From NCBI RefSeq assembly GCF_006715085.1, contig NZ_VFMM01000001.1, forward strand, positions 3,410,001 through 3,474,000: a stretch of 64,000 nucleotides of DNA, given 5' to 3'. Of the stretch, positions 1-9,239 are shown one piece after another. The position numbers and the translations under genes are program-made. The notes under the pieces are model-generated. The model saw only the letters and a program-made list of their open reading frames with translations. It was not told where the DNA came from and did no database searches. This DNA comes from Kribbella jejuensis (GTDB taxonomy: Bacteria; Actinomycetota; Actinomycetes; Propionibacteriales; Kribbellaceae). Position 1 is the first letter of the stretch, and each line of letters opens with the position of its first letter.

Positions 1-990
1 GAAGTAGTTCCGCAGGCCGCGGGGGAACAACGGATCGAGCAACGTCTGCATCGCGTTGTACGGCATCGGCCCGAACAGATCGGCGACCACCGGCGCGAGT
101 TCCCGGAACGGCCGGGTCGCGGTGTCGCCGGCCTCCGGCTGTCCGGACCACATGCCGAGGACCGCGACGATCGGCTTGCCGTGCACCTCGGCCGGCAGGA
201 ACGGCAGCGGTGGCGCGGTGGTCAGGTTGATCGCCAACGACAACTCGTCCGGTGCCGCGGCCGCCGCCGTACCGAAGCCGCGCAGTACGTCGGCCGCGCG
301 GTCGCCCGGGTAGAAGACGAGGCCCGCGAACACCGTCGGACCGACCTCGTGCGCCCGGAACTCGAACGAGGTGACGACACCGAAGTTGCCGCCGCCGCCC
401 CGCAACGCCCACAGCAGTTCGGGGTTCTCGGACTCACTGGTGTGCAGGTACCGGCCGTCCGCGGTGACCACATCGGCCCCGACCAGGTTGTCGCAGGCCA
501 GGCCGGCCTTGCGCACGAGCCAGCCGATCCCGCCACCGAGCGTGAAGCCCGCGACACCGGTCGAGGACACCAGCCCACCGGTGACGGCCAGCCCGAACGC
601 CTGCGCCTCGGCGTCGACGTCACCCCAGGTGCACCCACCCTGCGCCACGATCCGGTGACGGTCGGGGTCGATCCGGACCGCCTTCATCGGCGACAGGTCG
701 ATCACCAGCCCGCCGTCGGTGGTCGAGAACCCGGGGATGCTGTGACCGCCGCCCCGCACCGCCAACGTCAACCCCTCGCTCCGGGCGAACTCCACTGCCC
801 GGATGACGTCGGCGACTCCCTTGCACCGGACGATCAGCGCCGGCGACTTGTCGTGTGCGGCGTTCCAGATCGACCGCGCATCGTCGTACGACGGATCGGA
901 CGGGCGGATCAGCTCACCACGAAGTCCCTCGGCGAGTTCACCGAGTGTGGCCTCCCCGAGCGTGTCCTGCCGCGCTTGCGTCGTTGTCAT
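1..990 (-). CDS. FAD-linked oxidoreductase, PCMH/berberine-bridge type (3' end beyond window)
   Basis: Flavoprotein oxidase or dehydrogenase of the FAD-binding PCMH type with a berberine-bridge-like substrate domain. Reading the minus strand from ATG at 990 gives an open frame to the window edge (330 codons; the full family is about 450). The N-terminal FAD domain has the RGGGHS segment whose His usually carries the covalent flavin, then a TLGGGIGWL loop and an RGGGGNFG segment typical of the family. An AGGAG ribosome-binding site lies a few bases before the ATG. It is downstream of and codirectional with the large regulator at 1079-4252, which may control it. The substrate cannot be told from sequence. 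The C-terminal BBE segment is off the window, so truncation here is an edge effect. Confidence 0.85.
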   Translation of the reverse strand, partial: MTTTQARQDTLGEATLGELAEGLRGELIRPSDPSYDDARSIWNAAHDKSPALIVRCKGVADVIRAVEFARSEGLTLAVRGGGHSIPGFSTTDGGLVIDLSPMKAVRIDPDRHRIVAQGGCTWGDVDAEAQAFGLAVTGGLVSSTGVAGFTLGGGIGWLVRKAGLACDNLVGADVVTADGRYLHTSESENPELLWALRGGGGNFGVVTSFEFRAHEVGPTVFAGLVFYPGDRAADVLRGFGTAAAAAPDELSLAINLTTAPPLPFLPAEVHGKPIVAVLGMWSGQPEAGDTATRPFRELAPVVADLFGPMPYNAMQTLLDPLFPRGLRNYF

Positions 991-1067
991 TTCCACTCCT
1001 GATTCGCTCCCGGCCAGGATGTTTCCTGGCCCCGGCAACGACGTTAGGAAGGGCGTCTTCGCAGTGG

Positions 1068-1084
1068 CTTAGCGTGACTTAGCG
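1068..1084. promoter_or_regulatory. direct heptamer repeat CTTAGCG, possible regulator site
   Basis: CTTAGCG occurs twice (1068-1074 and 1078-1084), start to start 10 bp, about one helical turn. The repeat overlaps the stop codon of the BTAD regulator and lies about 80 bp before the flavoprotein start. SARP/AfsR-family activators often bind tandem heptamers about one turn apart, so this is a candidate target. A related CGTTAGG lies at 1042-1048. Inference only. Confidence 0.3.
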
Positions 1085-4000
1085 GGTCCTGAGCAAGGCA
1101 ACCCGCGGCAGGCCGATGCGGCAACCGAGGCGGCCGAAGATCTCGGCAGAGATCGGGAGGTGCCTGTCCATCGCCTCGGTGTCACCGTCGTCCGCGGCCA
1201 GCTCGGCAGCGAGCAGCCGCGTCCAGGCCTCAAGGCGTAGATAGCCCTGTGGATGAAAGGCCTGGACCGCCTGCTCGACCAGGGTTCTTGCGGTACGACG
1301 TTCGCCGGCGAACAACTCGACGACCGCCAGGTTCAGCAACGCACCGCCCGCGGCCGGCGCGTCGTCGACGGCTTCGCCCCGATCGAGGGCGGCCCGGGTG
1401 AGCTGCCGTCCGGTCCCGGGGTCGCCGGCCGCCGCGGCGAGCAGACCGAGGTTCGCGAGCGTCAGGCTCTCACCACGGCGATCGCCGAGTTGCCGGCGGA
1501 TCCGGAGCGCCTCGCGCAGCTCCCGCTCGGCCGGATCGAACAATCCCTGATCGCGTTCGATACAGCCGAGGTGGTTGAGGGCGTGGCCGAGTCCGGACGC
1601 GTCCTCGATGCCGGTGAACGTGTCGACGGACCGTCGTACGGCGTCCTGGGCCGCGGGCAGGTCTCGCCGCAACCGGTGCGCGTCGCCGAGACTCGACAAC
1701 GCGTAGCCGGTGCCCTGGACGGCGCCGACCCGCCGGCCGAGCAGGAAGGTTTCCTCGAAGACGGGGACCCATCGTCCGTCGGCGGGTACGAGCATCAGGC
1801 ACATGGTGACGGCGGGAAAGAACCGGCCCGTGTTCGGATCGAGCTCCTTCAGCCGGTGCAGGCATTCCTCGAAGCGTTGCTGTGCGAGCTCGGCGTTCTC
1901 GCGGAACAGCCCGGTCATCGCCGACAGCCCCAGCGCGGCGGCTGCCACCGGTGCCGCGCCGAGCGCGTCCGCCTGGGCGAGCGCGTCGTCGGCGGTCCGC
2001 TCGATCTCGTCGAGATCGCCGCTCCCGAGCACCAACGTGCCGCGCAGTACCCGCGTGCTGACGAGGTCGACCGGGTCTCCGGACTGCTCGGCCACCGCGA
2101 CCGCCTCGTCGCCGAGCCGAGCGAGGCGGTCGGCCAATCCGCTCCGGGCGAGCAGGATCGACAGCGCGAAGATGGCGCGGGCCCGTTCACGCGACGGTTC
2201 GACCGCCACTTCCAGGACGCGTTCGAGCCAGCCGGCCCCTTCGGAGAAGTGACCGCGCGCCAGCCAGTACGGCGACAGGCTGAGCCCGAGCAGCAGGGCG
2301 CGCTCGTGGTCATGGCGGAGTGCCCAGGCGAGCGCGCCGCGGAGATTGTCGTGGTCGGCGTCGAGCAGCTGCGGGCGTTCGACGACGACGCCGGCCCGCT
2401 CGGGATCCTCGTCGGCCGCCAGCTCCAGGAAGTGCCTGCAATGGGCAACCTCCATCGCCGCGGCTTCGCGTGCGGAGACCAAGCACGCGTGCGCGAACTG
2501 CCGGATGGTCTCCAGGAGCCGGTACCGGGAGCGCGGCCCGTCGTGATCGACCATCAGCAAGGACTTGTCGACCAGCCGGCCGAGTACGTCGAGTACGTCG
2601 GGAACACGGTCGTCCGCGCACACCTGCTCGGCGGAGCGGAGCGAGAAGCTGCCGGAGAAGACCGCGAGCCTGCGCAGCAGCACTTGTTCGTCGTCGGAGA
2701 GCAGGGCGTGGCTCCACTCGAGCGTTGCGCGCAGCGTCGCGTGCCGCGTGACCTCGCCGGGGCGGCCGAGCAACGACAGTGCCTCGCCGAGACGCGCGGC
2801 GATCTCCGCGGCCTCGAGGTGCGACGCACGGGCGGCGGCCAACTCCAGGGCGAGCGGGATGCCGTCGAGGCAACGGCAGATCTCGACGACTGCCGGGGCG
2901 TTGCCCGGATCGAGGACGAAGCCCGGCCGGACATCCTTGGCCCGGTCGACGAACAGCCGCACCGACGAGAGCGTGCCGAGACGGTCCAGTTCCCGCGCGT
3001 CCGACGGCTCGGGCAGCTCGAGCGACGGTACGCGAAACGTCACTTCGCCCGGTGCGTGCAGGGGTTCGCGGCTGGTCGCGAGCAGGCTGACGCCAGGGCA
3101 ACTTCGGCGTACGGCGCTCGCGAGGCCGGCGCAGGCCGCGAGCAGGTGCTCGCAGTTGTCGAGTACGAGCAGCAGATTCTTCGAGGTCAGGCGGGTGATC
3201 AGGGTACGCATCGAGTCCGAGCCGGCGGCGGGGTCGAGGCCGAGCGCGGCGGCGACGGTGTCGGCGACGAGTTGCGGATCCGCCACCGGGACGAGGTCGG
3301 CGATCCAGACGCCGTCGGCGTACGAGTCGACGAGCCGGCGCGCCGCCTCCTCGGCCAACCGGGTCTTGCCGGCGCCGCCGACGCCGGTGAGGGTGACGAG
3401 GCGGCCTTGCTCGATCAGCCGATGGACATCCGCGATCTCGCGCTCGCGACCGACGAAGCTCGTCAACGCCGGCGCCAGGTTGTGCCTGGGCTGGGTCGTC
3501 TGTGCTTCGGCGGTGCCGGTGAGGAGTTCTTGGTACAGACGCTGGGTCTCCGGGTCGGGATCGGTGCCGTACGTCGTCCGCAGGTCGGTGCGCAGACGCT
3601 CGTACTGCGCCAACGCTTCCGACGAACGGCCTACGGCAGCAAGTCGTCGCATCAGGCTCCGGACTCCGTGCTCGTGCAGCGGATCGATCGCCAGTGCGCG
3701 GGCGAGCGCGTCGAACGCCTCCGGATCCTGTCCCGCTGCGGCGGCCGCGTCCGCCAGGTCGACGAGGAGGTTGCCGAAGGTCGCGCGGAGCTCCTCGCGC
3801 GGCCGGACAGCCCAGTCCTCGAACCGGTCCTCGGGCAGCAGATCGCCTGTGTACGTCGCGACCGCGGCGCGGAGGTCGGCGAGGTCACCGCTGGTCCGAC
3901 CGAGCGCGGCGAGCCGTTCGAACGTCCGTACGTCGACCTCGACGAGCCCGGACGCCCGCAGTACGACGAAATCATCGCGCAGCTCCAGCAGACCGCCGGC

Positions 4001-4252
4001 CGGCTCGTCCCCGGCCAGCACTCGCCGGGCGACATGCAGTGCCTGATGAAGGTTGTTGACCGCAGACCCCGGCGCCCGATCCGGCCACAACGCCTCGAGC
4101 AACACGTCGCGATGCAGCCGCTGCTCACGCGTCAACGCAAGCAGTTTGACGAGCGTCCGCGCCTTCCGCAGCCGCCACGCCGCCGGATCAACAGGTCCCC
4201 CACCCCGCTCGACCCCAAAACCCCCGAGCAACCGAATCCGCAACTCCCCCAC
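1079..4252 (-). CDS. AfsR/SARP-like regulator: BTAD domain + NB-ARC ATPase + TPR
   Basis: Large cytoplasmic transcriptional regulator. The N-terminus (LRIRLLGGFGV onward) is an OmpR-type winged helix followed by a bacterial transcriptional activator domain (about residues 1-250). Next is an STAND/NB-ARC NTPase with P-loop GVGGAGKT and a hydrophobic Walker B ending in LDNCEHL. The last 400 residues are helical, TPR-like repeats. Total about 1057 residues, the usual size for this class. I place the start at GTG 4252, just before the winged helix; an in-frame ATG at 4303 would add 17 residues. Only a short gap separates it from the divergent GNAT gene. Proteins of this class integrate an unknown ligand or protein signal with ATP binding. 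The likely target is the downstream flavoprotein gene (inference). Confidence 0.85.
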   Translation of the reverse strand: MGELRIRLLGGFGVERGGGPVDPAAWRLRKARTLVKLLALTREQRLHRDVLLEALWPDRAPGSAVNNLHQALHVARRVLAGDEPAGGLLELRDDFVVLRASGLVEVDVRTFERLAALGRTSGDLADLRAAVATYTGDLLPEDRFEDWAVRPREELRATFGNLLVDLADAAAAAGQDPEAFDALARALAIDPLHEHGVRSLMRRLAAVGRSSEALAQYERLRTDLRTTYGTDPDPETQRLYQELLTGTAEAQTTQPRHNLAPALTSFVGREREIADVHRLIEQGRLVTLTGVGGAGKTRLAEEAARRLVDSYADGVWIADLVPVADPQLVADTVAAALGLDPAAGSDSMRTLITRLTSKNLLLVLDNCEHLLAACAGLASAVRRSCPGVSLLATSREPLHAPGEVTFRVPSLELPEPSDARELDRLGTLSSVRLFVDRAKDVRPGFVLDPGNAPAVVEICRCLDGIPLALELAAARASHLEAAEIAARLGEALSLLGRPGEVTRHATLRATLEWSHALLSDDEQVLLRRLAVFSGSFSLRSAEQVCADDRVPDVLDVLGRLVDKSLLMVDHDGPRSRYRLLETIRQFAHACLVSAREAAAMEVAHCRHFLELAADEDPERAGVVVERPQLLDADHDNLRGALAWALRHDHERALLLGLSLSPYWLARGHFSEGAGWLERVLEVAVEPSRERARAIFALSILLARSGLADRLARLGDEAVAVAEQSGDPVDLVSTRVLRGTLVLGSGDLDEIERTADDALAQADALGAAPVAAAALGLSAMTGLFRENAELAQQRFEECLHRLKELDPNTGRFFPAVTMCLMLVPADGRWVPVFEETFLLGRRVGAVQGTGYALSSLGDAHRLRRDLPAAQDAVRRSVDTFTGIEDASGLGHALNHLGCIERDQGLFDPAERELREALRIRRQLGDRRGESLTLANLGLLAAAAGDPGTGRQLTRAALDRGEAVDDAPAAGGALLNLAVVELFAGERRTARTLVEQAVQAFHPQGYLRLEAWTRLLAAELAADDGDTEAMDRHLPISAEIFGRLGCRIGLPRVALLRTR

Positions 4253-4320
4253 CCCCCGATCGTAGAACCCAGCCTCGACGAGGATGACCAGATGAGCCAG
4301 CACTGGAGAAGCAACCCCGT

Positions 4321-4719
4321 ATGATCACCGCCCCGGACGCCGAGCTGCTGACCCGCGCGGTCCGCATCTTCATGAACACCGACGCCGCCACCGACTACCT
4401 GGAGACCCCCGGCACGCTCGCCTTCGTAGCCACCGAAGGTGAGGACATCACCGGCTGGTGCTGGGGCTCGCAGCTCGCCCGCCCCGACGGTACGTCGATG
4501 CTCTACCTTCACCAGCTGGAAGTTGCCGAACCCCACCGCCGAAAGGGCATCGGTCGGCAGCTCGTCAGCGCGTTCATGAGCGAGGGCCGCGCGGCCGGCG
4601 CGATGAAGATGTTCCTCACCACCGGCGCCCACAACACCCCGGCCCGGGCTCTCTACGCCTCCCTGGGCGGCGGCCTAGCCACCCAAGGGCCAACCGAGAA
4701 CTACTGGTTCCTGCTGTAG
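4321..4719 (+). CDS. GNAT family N-acetyltransferase
   Basis: Small acetyl-CoA-dependent N-acetyltransferase (132 residues). The acetyl-CoA loop is visible as RRKGIGRQL near residue 78, preceded by the LHQLEVAEPHR strand, and followed by an NTPARALYASLGG segment typical of motif B. Overall layout resembles AAC(3)-I-type enzymes, but the acceptor cannot be assigned and antibiotic resistance should not be assumed. It is divergent from the BTAD regulator and convergent with the CE7 esterase, whose stop codon begins on the next base. Start ATG 4321 is the first in frame and fits the fold. Confidence 0.8.
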   Translation: MITAPDAELLTRAVRIFMNTDAATDYLETPGTLAFVATEGEDITGWCWGSQLARPDGTSMLYLHQLEVAEPHRRKGIGRQLVSAFMSEGRAAGAMKMFLTTGAHNTPARALYASLGGGLATQGPTENYWFLL

Positions 4720-5676
4720 TCAGAGTTTGGTGGCTATGAGTTGGTAGATGTCGTCGTGGGCGCCGGGGAGGTCGTCGTGGCCGAAGTCGGGGTAGGGGCG
4801 GAGTTCCTTTGGCGACTTCAGTTTGTTGTAGGCGGCGAACTGGGTGGAGGGTGGGCAGATCTGGTCTTCCAGGCCGGTGAAGAGGGTTACCTCGGCCTGG
4901 ATCCTGGGCGCCAGGTGCTGGACGTCGATGTAGCCGAGGGTGTTGAAGACCTCGTCCTGGCGGAGGTGGCGGGGGTCGCGTTTGCGGAACCAGGTGACGA
5001 TCTCGTCGTACGGCGACGTGCCGAGGTTCAGGTCCCACGTGCGCTGGTAGTCGCAGAGGAACGGGTACACCGTGGCCGTGTACTTGATCGTCGGCGTCAG
5101 CGCGGCCGCGACCAGCGACAACCCGCCGCCCTGGCTCCACCCGGTGGTGGCCATGCGGGCGGCGTCCACCTCCGGTAGCGCGCCGATGATGTCGGCGAGC
5201 CGGCGCGTGTCCAGGAAGACGTGCTTGTAGAGCAGGCCGTCCGGGCCGGCGTCGAGGCCGTGGACCAGGTGGTTGTGCAGCGAGAAGCTGTTCGGCGTCT
5301 GCGACGGCGTACGGAACCCGACCTGCTCACGGACGTCGAGTGCCGCGACCGTGAACCCGAGCGCCGCGTACGGCAGCAACTCGACCCACTTCGGCTGCTC
5401 CCCGCCGTACCCGTGGAACAGCAGCACGGCCGGCCCCGTCGGCTCGGCCGGACGGATCACCTTGGCATGCACGCGGTACCCGCCGGTGCCGTTGAAGTAC
5501 AGGTGTTGAGCCGTCGCCGTCGTCAGCGGGAAATCGGCGTCGACGAACTCGGCGACCGGATCGATCTCGTCCAGCGACAGCAGCGCTTTGTCCCAGAACG
5601 CGTCGAAGTCCGCGGGCCGCGGGTTCGTGCCCTGGTAGGTCAGGAGTTCGTCGTACGACAGCTCGAAGGAAAGCAC
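4720..5676 (-). CDS. acetylxylan esterase / cephalosporin-C deacetylase family (CE7)
   Basis: Alpha/beta hydrolase of carbohydrate esterase family 7, removing acetyl groups from xylo-oligosaccharides or related small esters in the cytoplasm. The nucleophile motif is GWSQGG (about residue 180), oxyanion-side HGYGG near residue 90, and a C-terminal catalytic His in FGHDD. The family motif usually written RGQ appears here as DVREQ. Length 318 matches CE7 (about 320). No signal peptide is seen. It follows the small membrane protein gene by 4 bp and is probably cotranscribed with it. Its stop abuts the stop of the GNAT gene (convergent). Confidence 0.88.
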   Translation of the reverse strand: MLSFELSYDELLTYQGTNPRPADFDAFWDKALLSLDEIDPVAEFVDADFPLTTATAQHLYFNGTGGYRVHAKVIRPAEPTGPAVLLFHGYGGEQPKWVELLPYAALGFTVAALDVREQVGFRTPSQTPNSFSLHNHLVHGLDAGPDGLLYKHVFLDTRRLADIIGALPEVDAARMATTGWSQGGGLSLVAAALTPTIKYTATVYPFLCDYQRTWDLNLGTSPYDEIVTWFRKRDPRHLRQDEVFNTLGYIDVQHLAPRIQAEVTLFTGLEDQICPPSTQFAAYNKLKSPKELRPYPDFGHDDLPGAHDDIYQLIATKL

Positions 5677-5680
5677 CGCA

Positions 5681-6145
5681 TCATTCTGCGCTGTCGGTGT
5701 CCTCCGGGGCAGTCCCGTCCCAGATCGTGTACCCGTGCGCCGCGTTCAGCTTGTCCCGCAGTACGGTCTCCAGCGTCGGGACCTGTTTCGGCACCAGCCA
5801 CGAGACCGGCAGCAGGATCGGCTGGTCGGGCTGCTTGGTTCGCAGCACGATCGCCTCACCGTGCGTGGTTGCCACCCGGCCGGCCTCGGTGATGTCGGTC
5901 CAGGCCGTCCGTACGCCACGGACCTCGATCTCCTTGTCCCGCAGCTGCGCGACCTTCGGCGGCCGGGCCAGGATCCAGAGCCCGGCGAGCGTGACCAGCC
6001 CGCCGAGCGTGACGACCACCGACACCGCGACGGACGGCAGCCCGAATGCCCAGAGCAGGGCAGCCACCCCGAGAATGATCAGCCCGGCAGCCAGGATCCC
6101 GAGGAATCGTCCCGCCCGCATCCGGTACGTCGTCCGCATCGCCAC
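5681..6145 (-). CDS. small membrane protein with two TM helices, unknown function
   Basis: Not recognised beyond topology. About 154 residues: a basic N-terminus, two closely spaced hydrophobic helices (about residues 13-33 and 37-60), then a soluble C-terminal domain rich in beta-strand pattern, reminiscent of bacterial PH-like domains after a TM hairpin. Start could be GTG 6145 or ATG 6139; neither has a clear ribosome-binding site. It sits 4 bp upstream of the CE7 esterase, which suggests one transcript but gives no functional clue. Confidence 0.7.
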   Translation of the reverse strand: MAMRTTYRMRAGRFLGILAAGLIILGVAALLWAFGLPSVAVSVVVTLGGLVTLAGLWILARPPKVAQLRDKEIEVRGVRTAWTDITEAGRVATTHGEAIVLRTKQPDQPILLPVSWLVPKQVPTLETVLRDKLNAAHGYTIWDGTAPEDTDSAE

Positions 6146-6173
6146 AGGATCTCATCCGCCTCGAACGCGCGGC

Positions 6174-7127
6174 TCAGAAGGCTTCGGTCTCGGACGACGG
6201 GGCGTTGCCGAGCGGGGACTTGGTCAGGGTGACGGTCCACGCGTACGAGCCGTCGAAGATGTCGTCGAACTTCTGATACGCGCAGTTCTCGGTGAACCGG
6301 TGGTTCTTCGCGTCCCAGTTCGTCCCCGATTTGAAGTAGACCCAGTAGTCCTGGCTGCGGACACCGTTCAGCGTCGCGGTCTTGTTGGCCCGTACGTAGA
6401 TCGAGGCCTGCGGTTTCTTCGGGCTGCTGGTGGTGACGACGACCACCACGTCGTTACCGGAGTTGACGATCTTGAGCGACCCCGGACCTCGGGACCCGGA
6501 CCGCTGGAACACGTCGCCGTTCTCGCCGCGGCCGCCGACCACCGCCGGAGTCGCGGGCTTCGCCGGTACCGACAGCGCGCCGAACTTCACGCCCTTGCCG
6601 ATCGACGTCTGTACGCTCTGCGCGAGCTCGGCGTACGCGGTCCGGATCCCGGTCTTCGCCTCGTACAGCCGTAACTCGGGCGACTTCGGGAATCCACAGC
6701 TCGTCCGGGTGTCCCCGGCCTTGGTCAGCTCGGTGGCCACGTTCCCGGCGTACGCGTCGAAGGCATCGAGTACGGCGGGATGTGCGGTCACGAGGCCGCT
6801 CGGCGGCGTGATCTTGGCGAGCTCGCTCCGCACGATGACGACCGCGGCGGCCAGCTGCTGGCGGCCCGCGTCGAACGCGGCGACCGTGCCGGCATTCATC
6901 ACCCGGGCGACGCTCGGCTTCAGGACCTTCTCGACGTTGGTCAGCGCGCGCTGGTACATCGGCACCGACAACCCGACCGGAGTCGGCGTCGGCACCGGCG
7001 GCACGGACGAAGGCGCGGAAGGAGTAGGCGTAGCCGGCGGCCTGTCGCCACTTTCCGGCTTACTACTGCTGCACCCCGCAACGGCGAACAGCGATACCCC
7101 GACCAGAACCGCCAACGAACGCCTCAC
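6174..7127 (-). CDS. putative lipoprotein
   Basis: Secreted, lipid-anchored protein of unknown role (317 residues). The N-terminus is a signal peptide with lipobox VAGC followed by SSS, then a Pro/Thr/Ser-rich linker (about residues 22-50) as is common for anchored proteins. The rest has a helical first half and a beta-rich C-terminal half with two Cys (one in TSCGFP, one in ENCAYQ) that could form a disulfide outside the cell. It lies downstream of the LCP-family gene on the same strand with a gap of about 70 bp, compatible with a shared cell-envelope role (inference). Confidence 0.75.
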   Translation of the reverse strand: MRRSLAVLVGVSLFAVAGCSSSKPESGDRPPATPTPSAPSSVPPVPTPTPVGLSVPMYQRALTNVEKVLKPSVARVMNAGTVAAFDAGRQQLAAAVVIVRSELAKITPPSGLVTAHPAVLDAFDAYAGNVATELTKAGDTRTSCGFPKSPELRLYEAKTGIRTAYAELAQSVQTSIGKGVKFGALSVPAKPATPAVVGGRGENGDVFQRSGSRGPGSLKIVNSGNDVVVVVTTSSPKKPQASIYVRANKTATLNGVRSQDYWVYFKSGTNWDAKNHRFTENCAYQKFDDIFDGSYAWTVTLTKSPLGNAPSSETEAF

Positions 7128-7195
7128 GTCACCCCCAGGTGTGACCGATGTTCACTCCGGTCCGATTCTCCCCCGGGGGAGGGTTCAGGTTGTCC

Positions 7196-8773
7196 TCAGT
7201 TTCCGGTTCCGGTCTCGTTCGGGTTGTAGGCGCACGCGTCGGCCAGGTTCTGCGCCGCGCCCGGAGTGGCGGTCGTCTTGCCCGGCGTCGGCTTCTTCGT
7301 CGTACCGGTGCTGCTCGTCGGCTTCTTGGTCGGCTTCGCCGTCGCCGTCGACGCGGACGGGTTCAGCGCCTTCTGGATGATCTGCTGCATCGCCGCGTAG
7401 TCGGGGTTCTTGCCGGTGGGGAAGTTCTTGTTCTTGTCCAGGTCGATGTTCGTGACCTTGGCGCTCTTCACCTTCAGCGCGAGCTGGATGAACGCCCCCA
7501 GCAGCTCCTGCGGGATGTCGGTGCGCAGCAGTTCCTTACCGGCCTTGGCGATCTGCTGGTAGCTGGTTACCAGCGTCGCCGGGTTCGCGCTGTTCACCAG
7601 CGCGTGGATCGTGCAGCGCTGCCGCTCCTGCCGCGACGGGTCGCTCAGCCCGTACCGGCCGCGGGCGAACCAGAGCGCGTGATACCCGTCGAGCTTCTGG
7701 TTCGGGCCGGGCTCGATGTAGCCGCTCGGCAGCTTGTGCCCGTTCGTCCCCGGACCCTCGCCGTAGTCGCCGCCGATCGGCACCCGGTAGTTGACGTTCA
7801 CGGTGATGCCACCGAGCGCGTCGATGATCTGCTTGAAGCCGGCCAGGTTGACCTGCATGTAGTAGTCGATGTCCAGGCCGAGCGCCGCGCTCGCGGCCAG
7901 CTTCACCGCGTCGGCGCCCTCGTTGTCTGTCTGGCCGAGGATCCCGGGGTGCTGCTTCGGGATGTTGTCGTACATGGCGTCGAGGTAGTACTCCGGCTGC
8001 TCGACGTTGCCCTTGCTCGGATCCCAGAAGCCGTCCGGGTACGCCTTGTGCAGCGGAGAGTTCTCCGGGAACGGCATCCGCATCCAGTTCCGGCTCAGCG
8101 AGATCAGCGCGGTGTTACCGGTCTTGGTGTCGATACTCGCCACGATCACCGTGTCGGTGCGGACGCCGGTCCGGCCGATGCCGTCGTCAGCGCCGAGCAG
8201 CAGCAGGTTCAGCCGCGGGATCTTCGCCCACGGGTCCGACTTGTTGACCTTCGGCCGGGTCGCCGACTTCGAGTTGCCCTCGGACTGGAACACGCTGCCG
8301 ACCAGGTCGCGCTGCGCCATCACAGTCTGCGCCGCCACGGTCGTCGGTACGGCGATCGCGAAACAGAGCAACCCGACGAACATCGAGCCGGCCAACCGAC
8401 CGGTGTACGTCATGCTCACCGGGCGGAGCAGCTTGTGCGATGCCACCACGACCCAGATCCAGCAGCCACCCAGTACGACGACCGCGCAGGTCGCGAGCAG
8501 CAACTGCCGCGGCGACACCGCCAGCGCCAGCACCGAGTCGCGCTGCGTCAGACCGACGAAGGCGGCGAGCAGCAACAGGCCGATGCTGATCGTCAGGACG
8601 AACGCGCCGAGCTTCTTCCGGCCGCCCATCAGCAGGCCCGAACCCGGAACCAGCGCACTGAGCAGGGTCAGGCCGATCGCCTTCGACGCCGTACGGGCGC
8701 GGTGCGAGCGGGCCCTGGACCGAGAGGCACGTGGTGCTGCCCTCCGACCGGCTGCGCGAGTACTCCGCGTCAT
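7196..8773 (-). CDS. LytR-CpsA-Psr (LCP) family cell-wall glycopolymer ligase
   Basis: Membrane-bound LCP protein that transfers lipid-linked glycopolymers to peptidoglycan. Layout in 525 residues: a very basic cytoplasmic tail (about 30 residues), several TM helices (about 33-160, more than the single helix of most LCP proteins), then the extracellular LCP domain from about residue 185 with LLLGAD and the conserved RTDT segment, and later an RYGLSDPSRQERQR segment that provides the phosphate-binding arginines. The C-terminus is a Thr/Lys/Pro-rich tail. The stop at 7196 is about 70 bp before the lipoprotein gene. Start at ATG 8773. Confidence 0.88.
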   Translation of the reverse strand: MTRSTRAAGRRAAPRASRSRARSHRARTASKAIGLTLLSALVPGSGLLMGGRKKLGAFVLTISIGLLLLAAFVGLTQRDSVLALAVSPRQLLLATCAVVVLGGCWIWVVVASHKLLRPVSMTYTGRLAGSMFVGLLCFAIAVPTTVAAQTVMAQRDLVGSVFQSEGNSKSATRPKVNKSDPWAKIPRLNLLLLGADDGIGRTGVRTDTVIVASIDTKTGNTALISLSRNWMRMPFPENSPLHKAYPDGFWDPSKGNVEQPEYYLDAMYDNIPKQHPGILGQTDNEGADAVKLAASAALGLDIDYYMQVNLAGFKQIIDALGGITVNVNYRVPIGGDYGEGPGTNGHKLPSGYIEPGPNQKLDGYHALWFARGRYGLSDPSRQERQRCTIHALVNSANPATLVTSYQQIAKAGKELLRTDIPQELLGAFIQLALKVKSAKVTNIDLDKNKNFPTGKNPDYAAMQQIIQKALNPSASTATAKPTKKPTSSTGTTKKPTPGKTTATPGAAQNLADACAYNPNETGTGN

Positions 8774-9038
8774 GGCTCCGTTCCCTGATCGACGACGTCA
8801 CGACCCATCCGTCGGCTGCTGCCAGGCAGCCCACGGTACTTCAGACGCCCACGACACCGAGTTGGTTGACGTGATGCTGGCGACCCCCGTCGATGTCGGT
8901 CAGCGTACAGGTGCTGCGGGCTACTACCACAACGTGCCTCCTCAGCAACTTAGCGTGTCCGCTGCCCCGCTTTGCTCGCAGCCCGGTCGAGCGGATAGTC
9001 TTGGCCGTCGTCGTGTCCCGCTGGTGGGGACCGTCGGA

Positions 9039-9128
9039 GGAGGCGTCGCCTAGTCCGGTCGATGGCGCCCGCCTGCTAAGCGGGTTGAGGGTAATCCCCT
9101 CTCGCGGGTTCAAATCCCGCCGCCTCCG
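9039..9128 (+). tRNA. tRNA-Ser (GCT)
   Basis: A 90-nt class II tRNA. Acceptor arms GGAGGCG (9039-9045) and CGCCTCC (9121-9127) pair fully with discriminator G. The anticodon stem CCCGC/GCGGG encloses loop CTGCTAA with anticodon GCT at 9075-9077. A long variable arm follows, as expected for serine, then a T-arm with GGTTCAAATCC. No CCA is encoded. Confidence 0.97.
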
Positions 9129-9133
9129 CTCTG

Positions 9134-9172
9134 GGAGCTCTTTGCCTGCAGAAAGCGCAGGCAAAGAGCTCC
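9134..9172. terminator. 16-bp perfect hairpin after tRNA-Ser
   Basis: Arms 9134-9149 and 9157-9172 are exact reverse complements (16 bp) around a 7-nt loop. It begins 6 bp after the tRNA and probably ends its transcript. It contains no long T-run, as is usual in high-GC actinobacteria. Confidence 0.7.
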
Positions 9173-9180
9173 GGCTGCTT

Positions 9181-9239
9181 TCTGGGGGTGCAACCCCCAG
9201 ACCCCGCCCGGAGGGGCTTCGCCCCCCGGACCCCCGGTC
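9181..9239. repeat. cluster of two further GC-rich hairpins
   Basis: Arms 9181-9189 and 9193-9201 form a 9-bp stem with a 3-nt loop (TCTGGGGGT/ACCCCCAGA). A second stem-loop around GGGGCTTCGCCCC follows near 9213-9226. They lie between tRNA-Ser and the end of the convergent LLM gene. They may be REP-like intergenic repeats or part of a bidirectional termination zone. Confidence 0.55.

Noticed and set aside
1253..4324. Open plus-strand frame of 1023 codons
   Set aside because: It is antisense to the BTAD/NB-ARC regulator, whose frame has recognisable domains; the plus frame is Arg/Gln/Gly-rich without motifs.
7148..8788. 546-codon plus-strand frame
   Set aside because: Shadow of the LCP gene; low-complexity Arg/His-rich translation with no domain.
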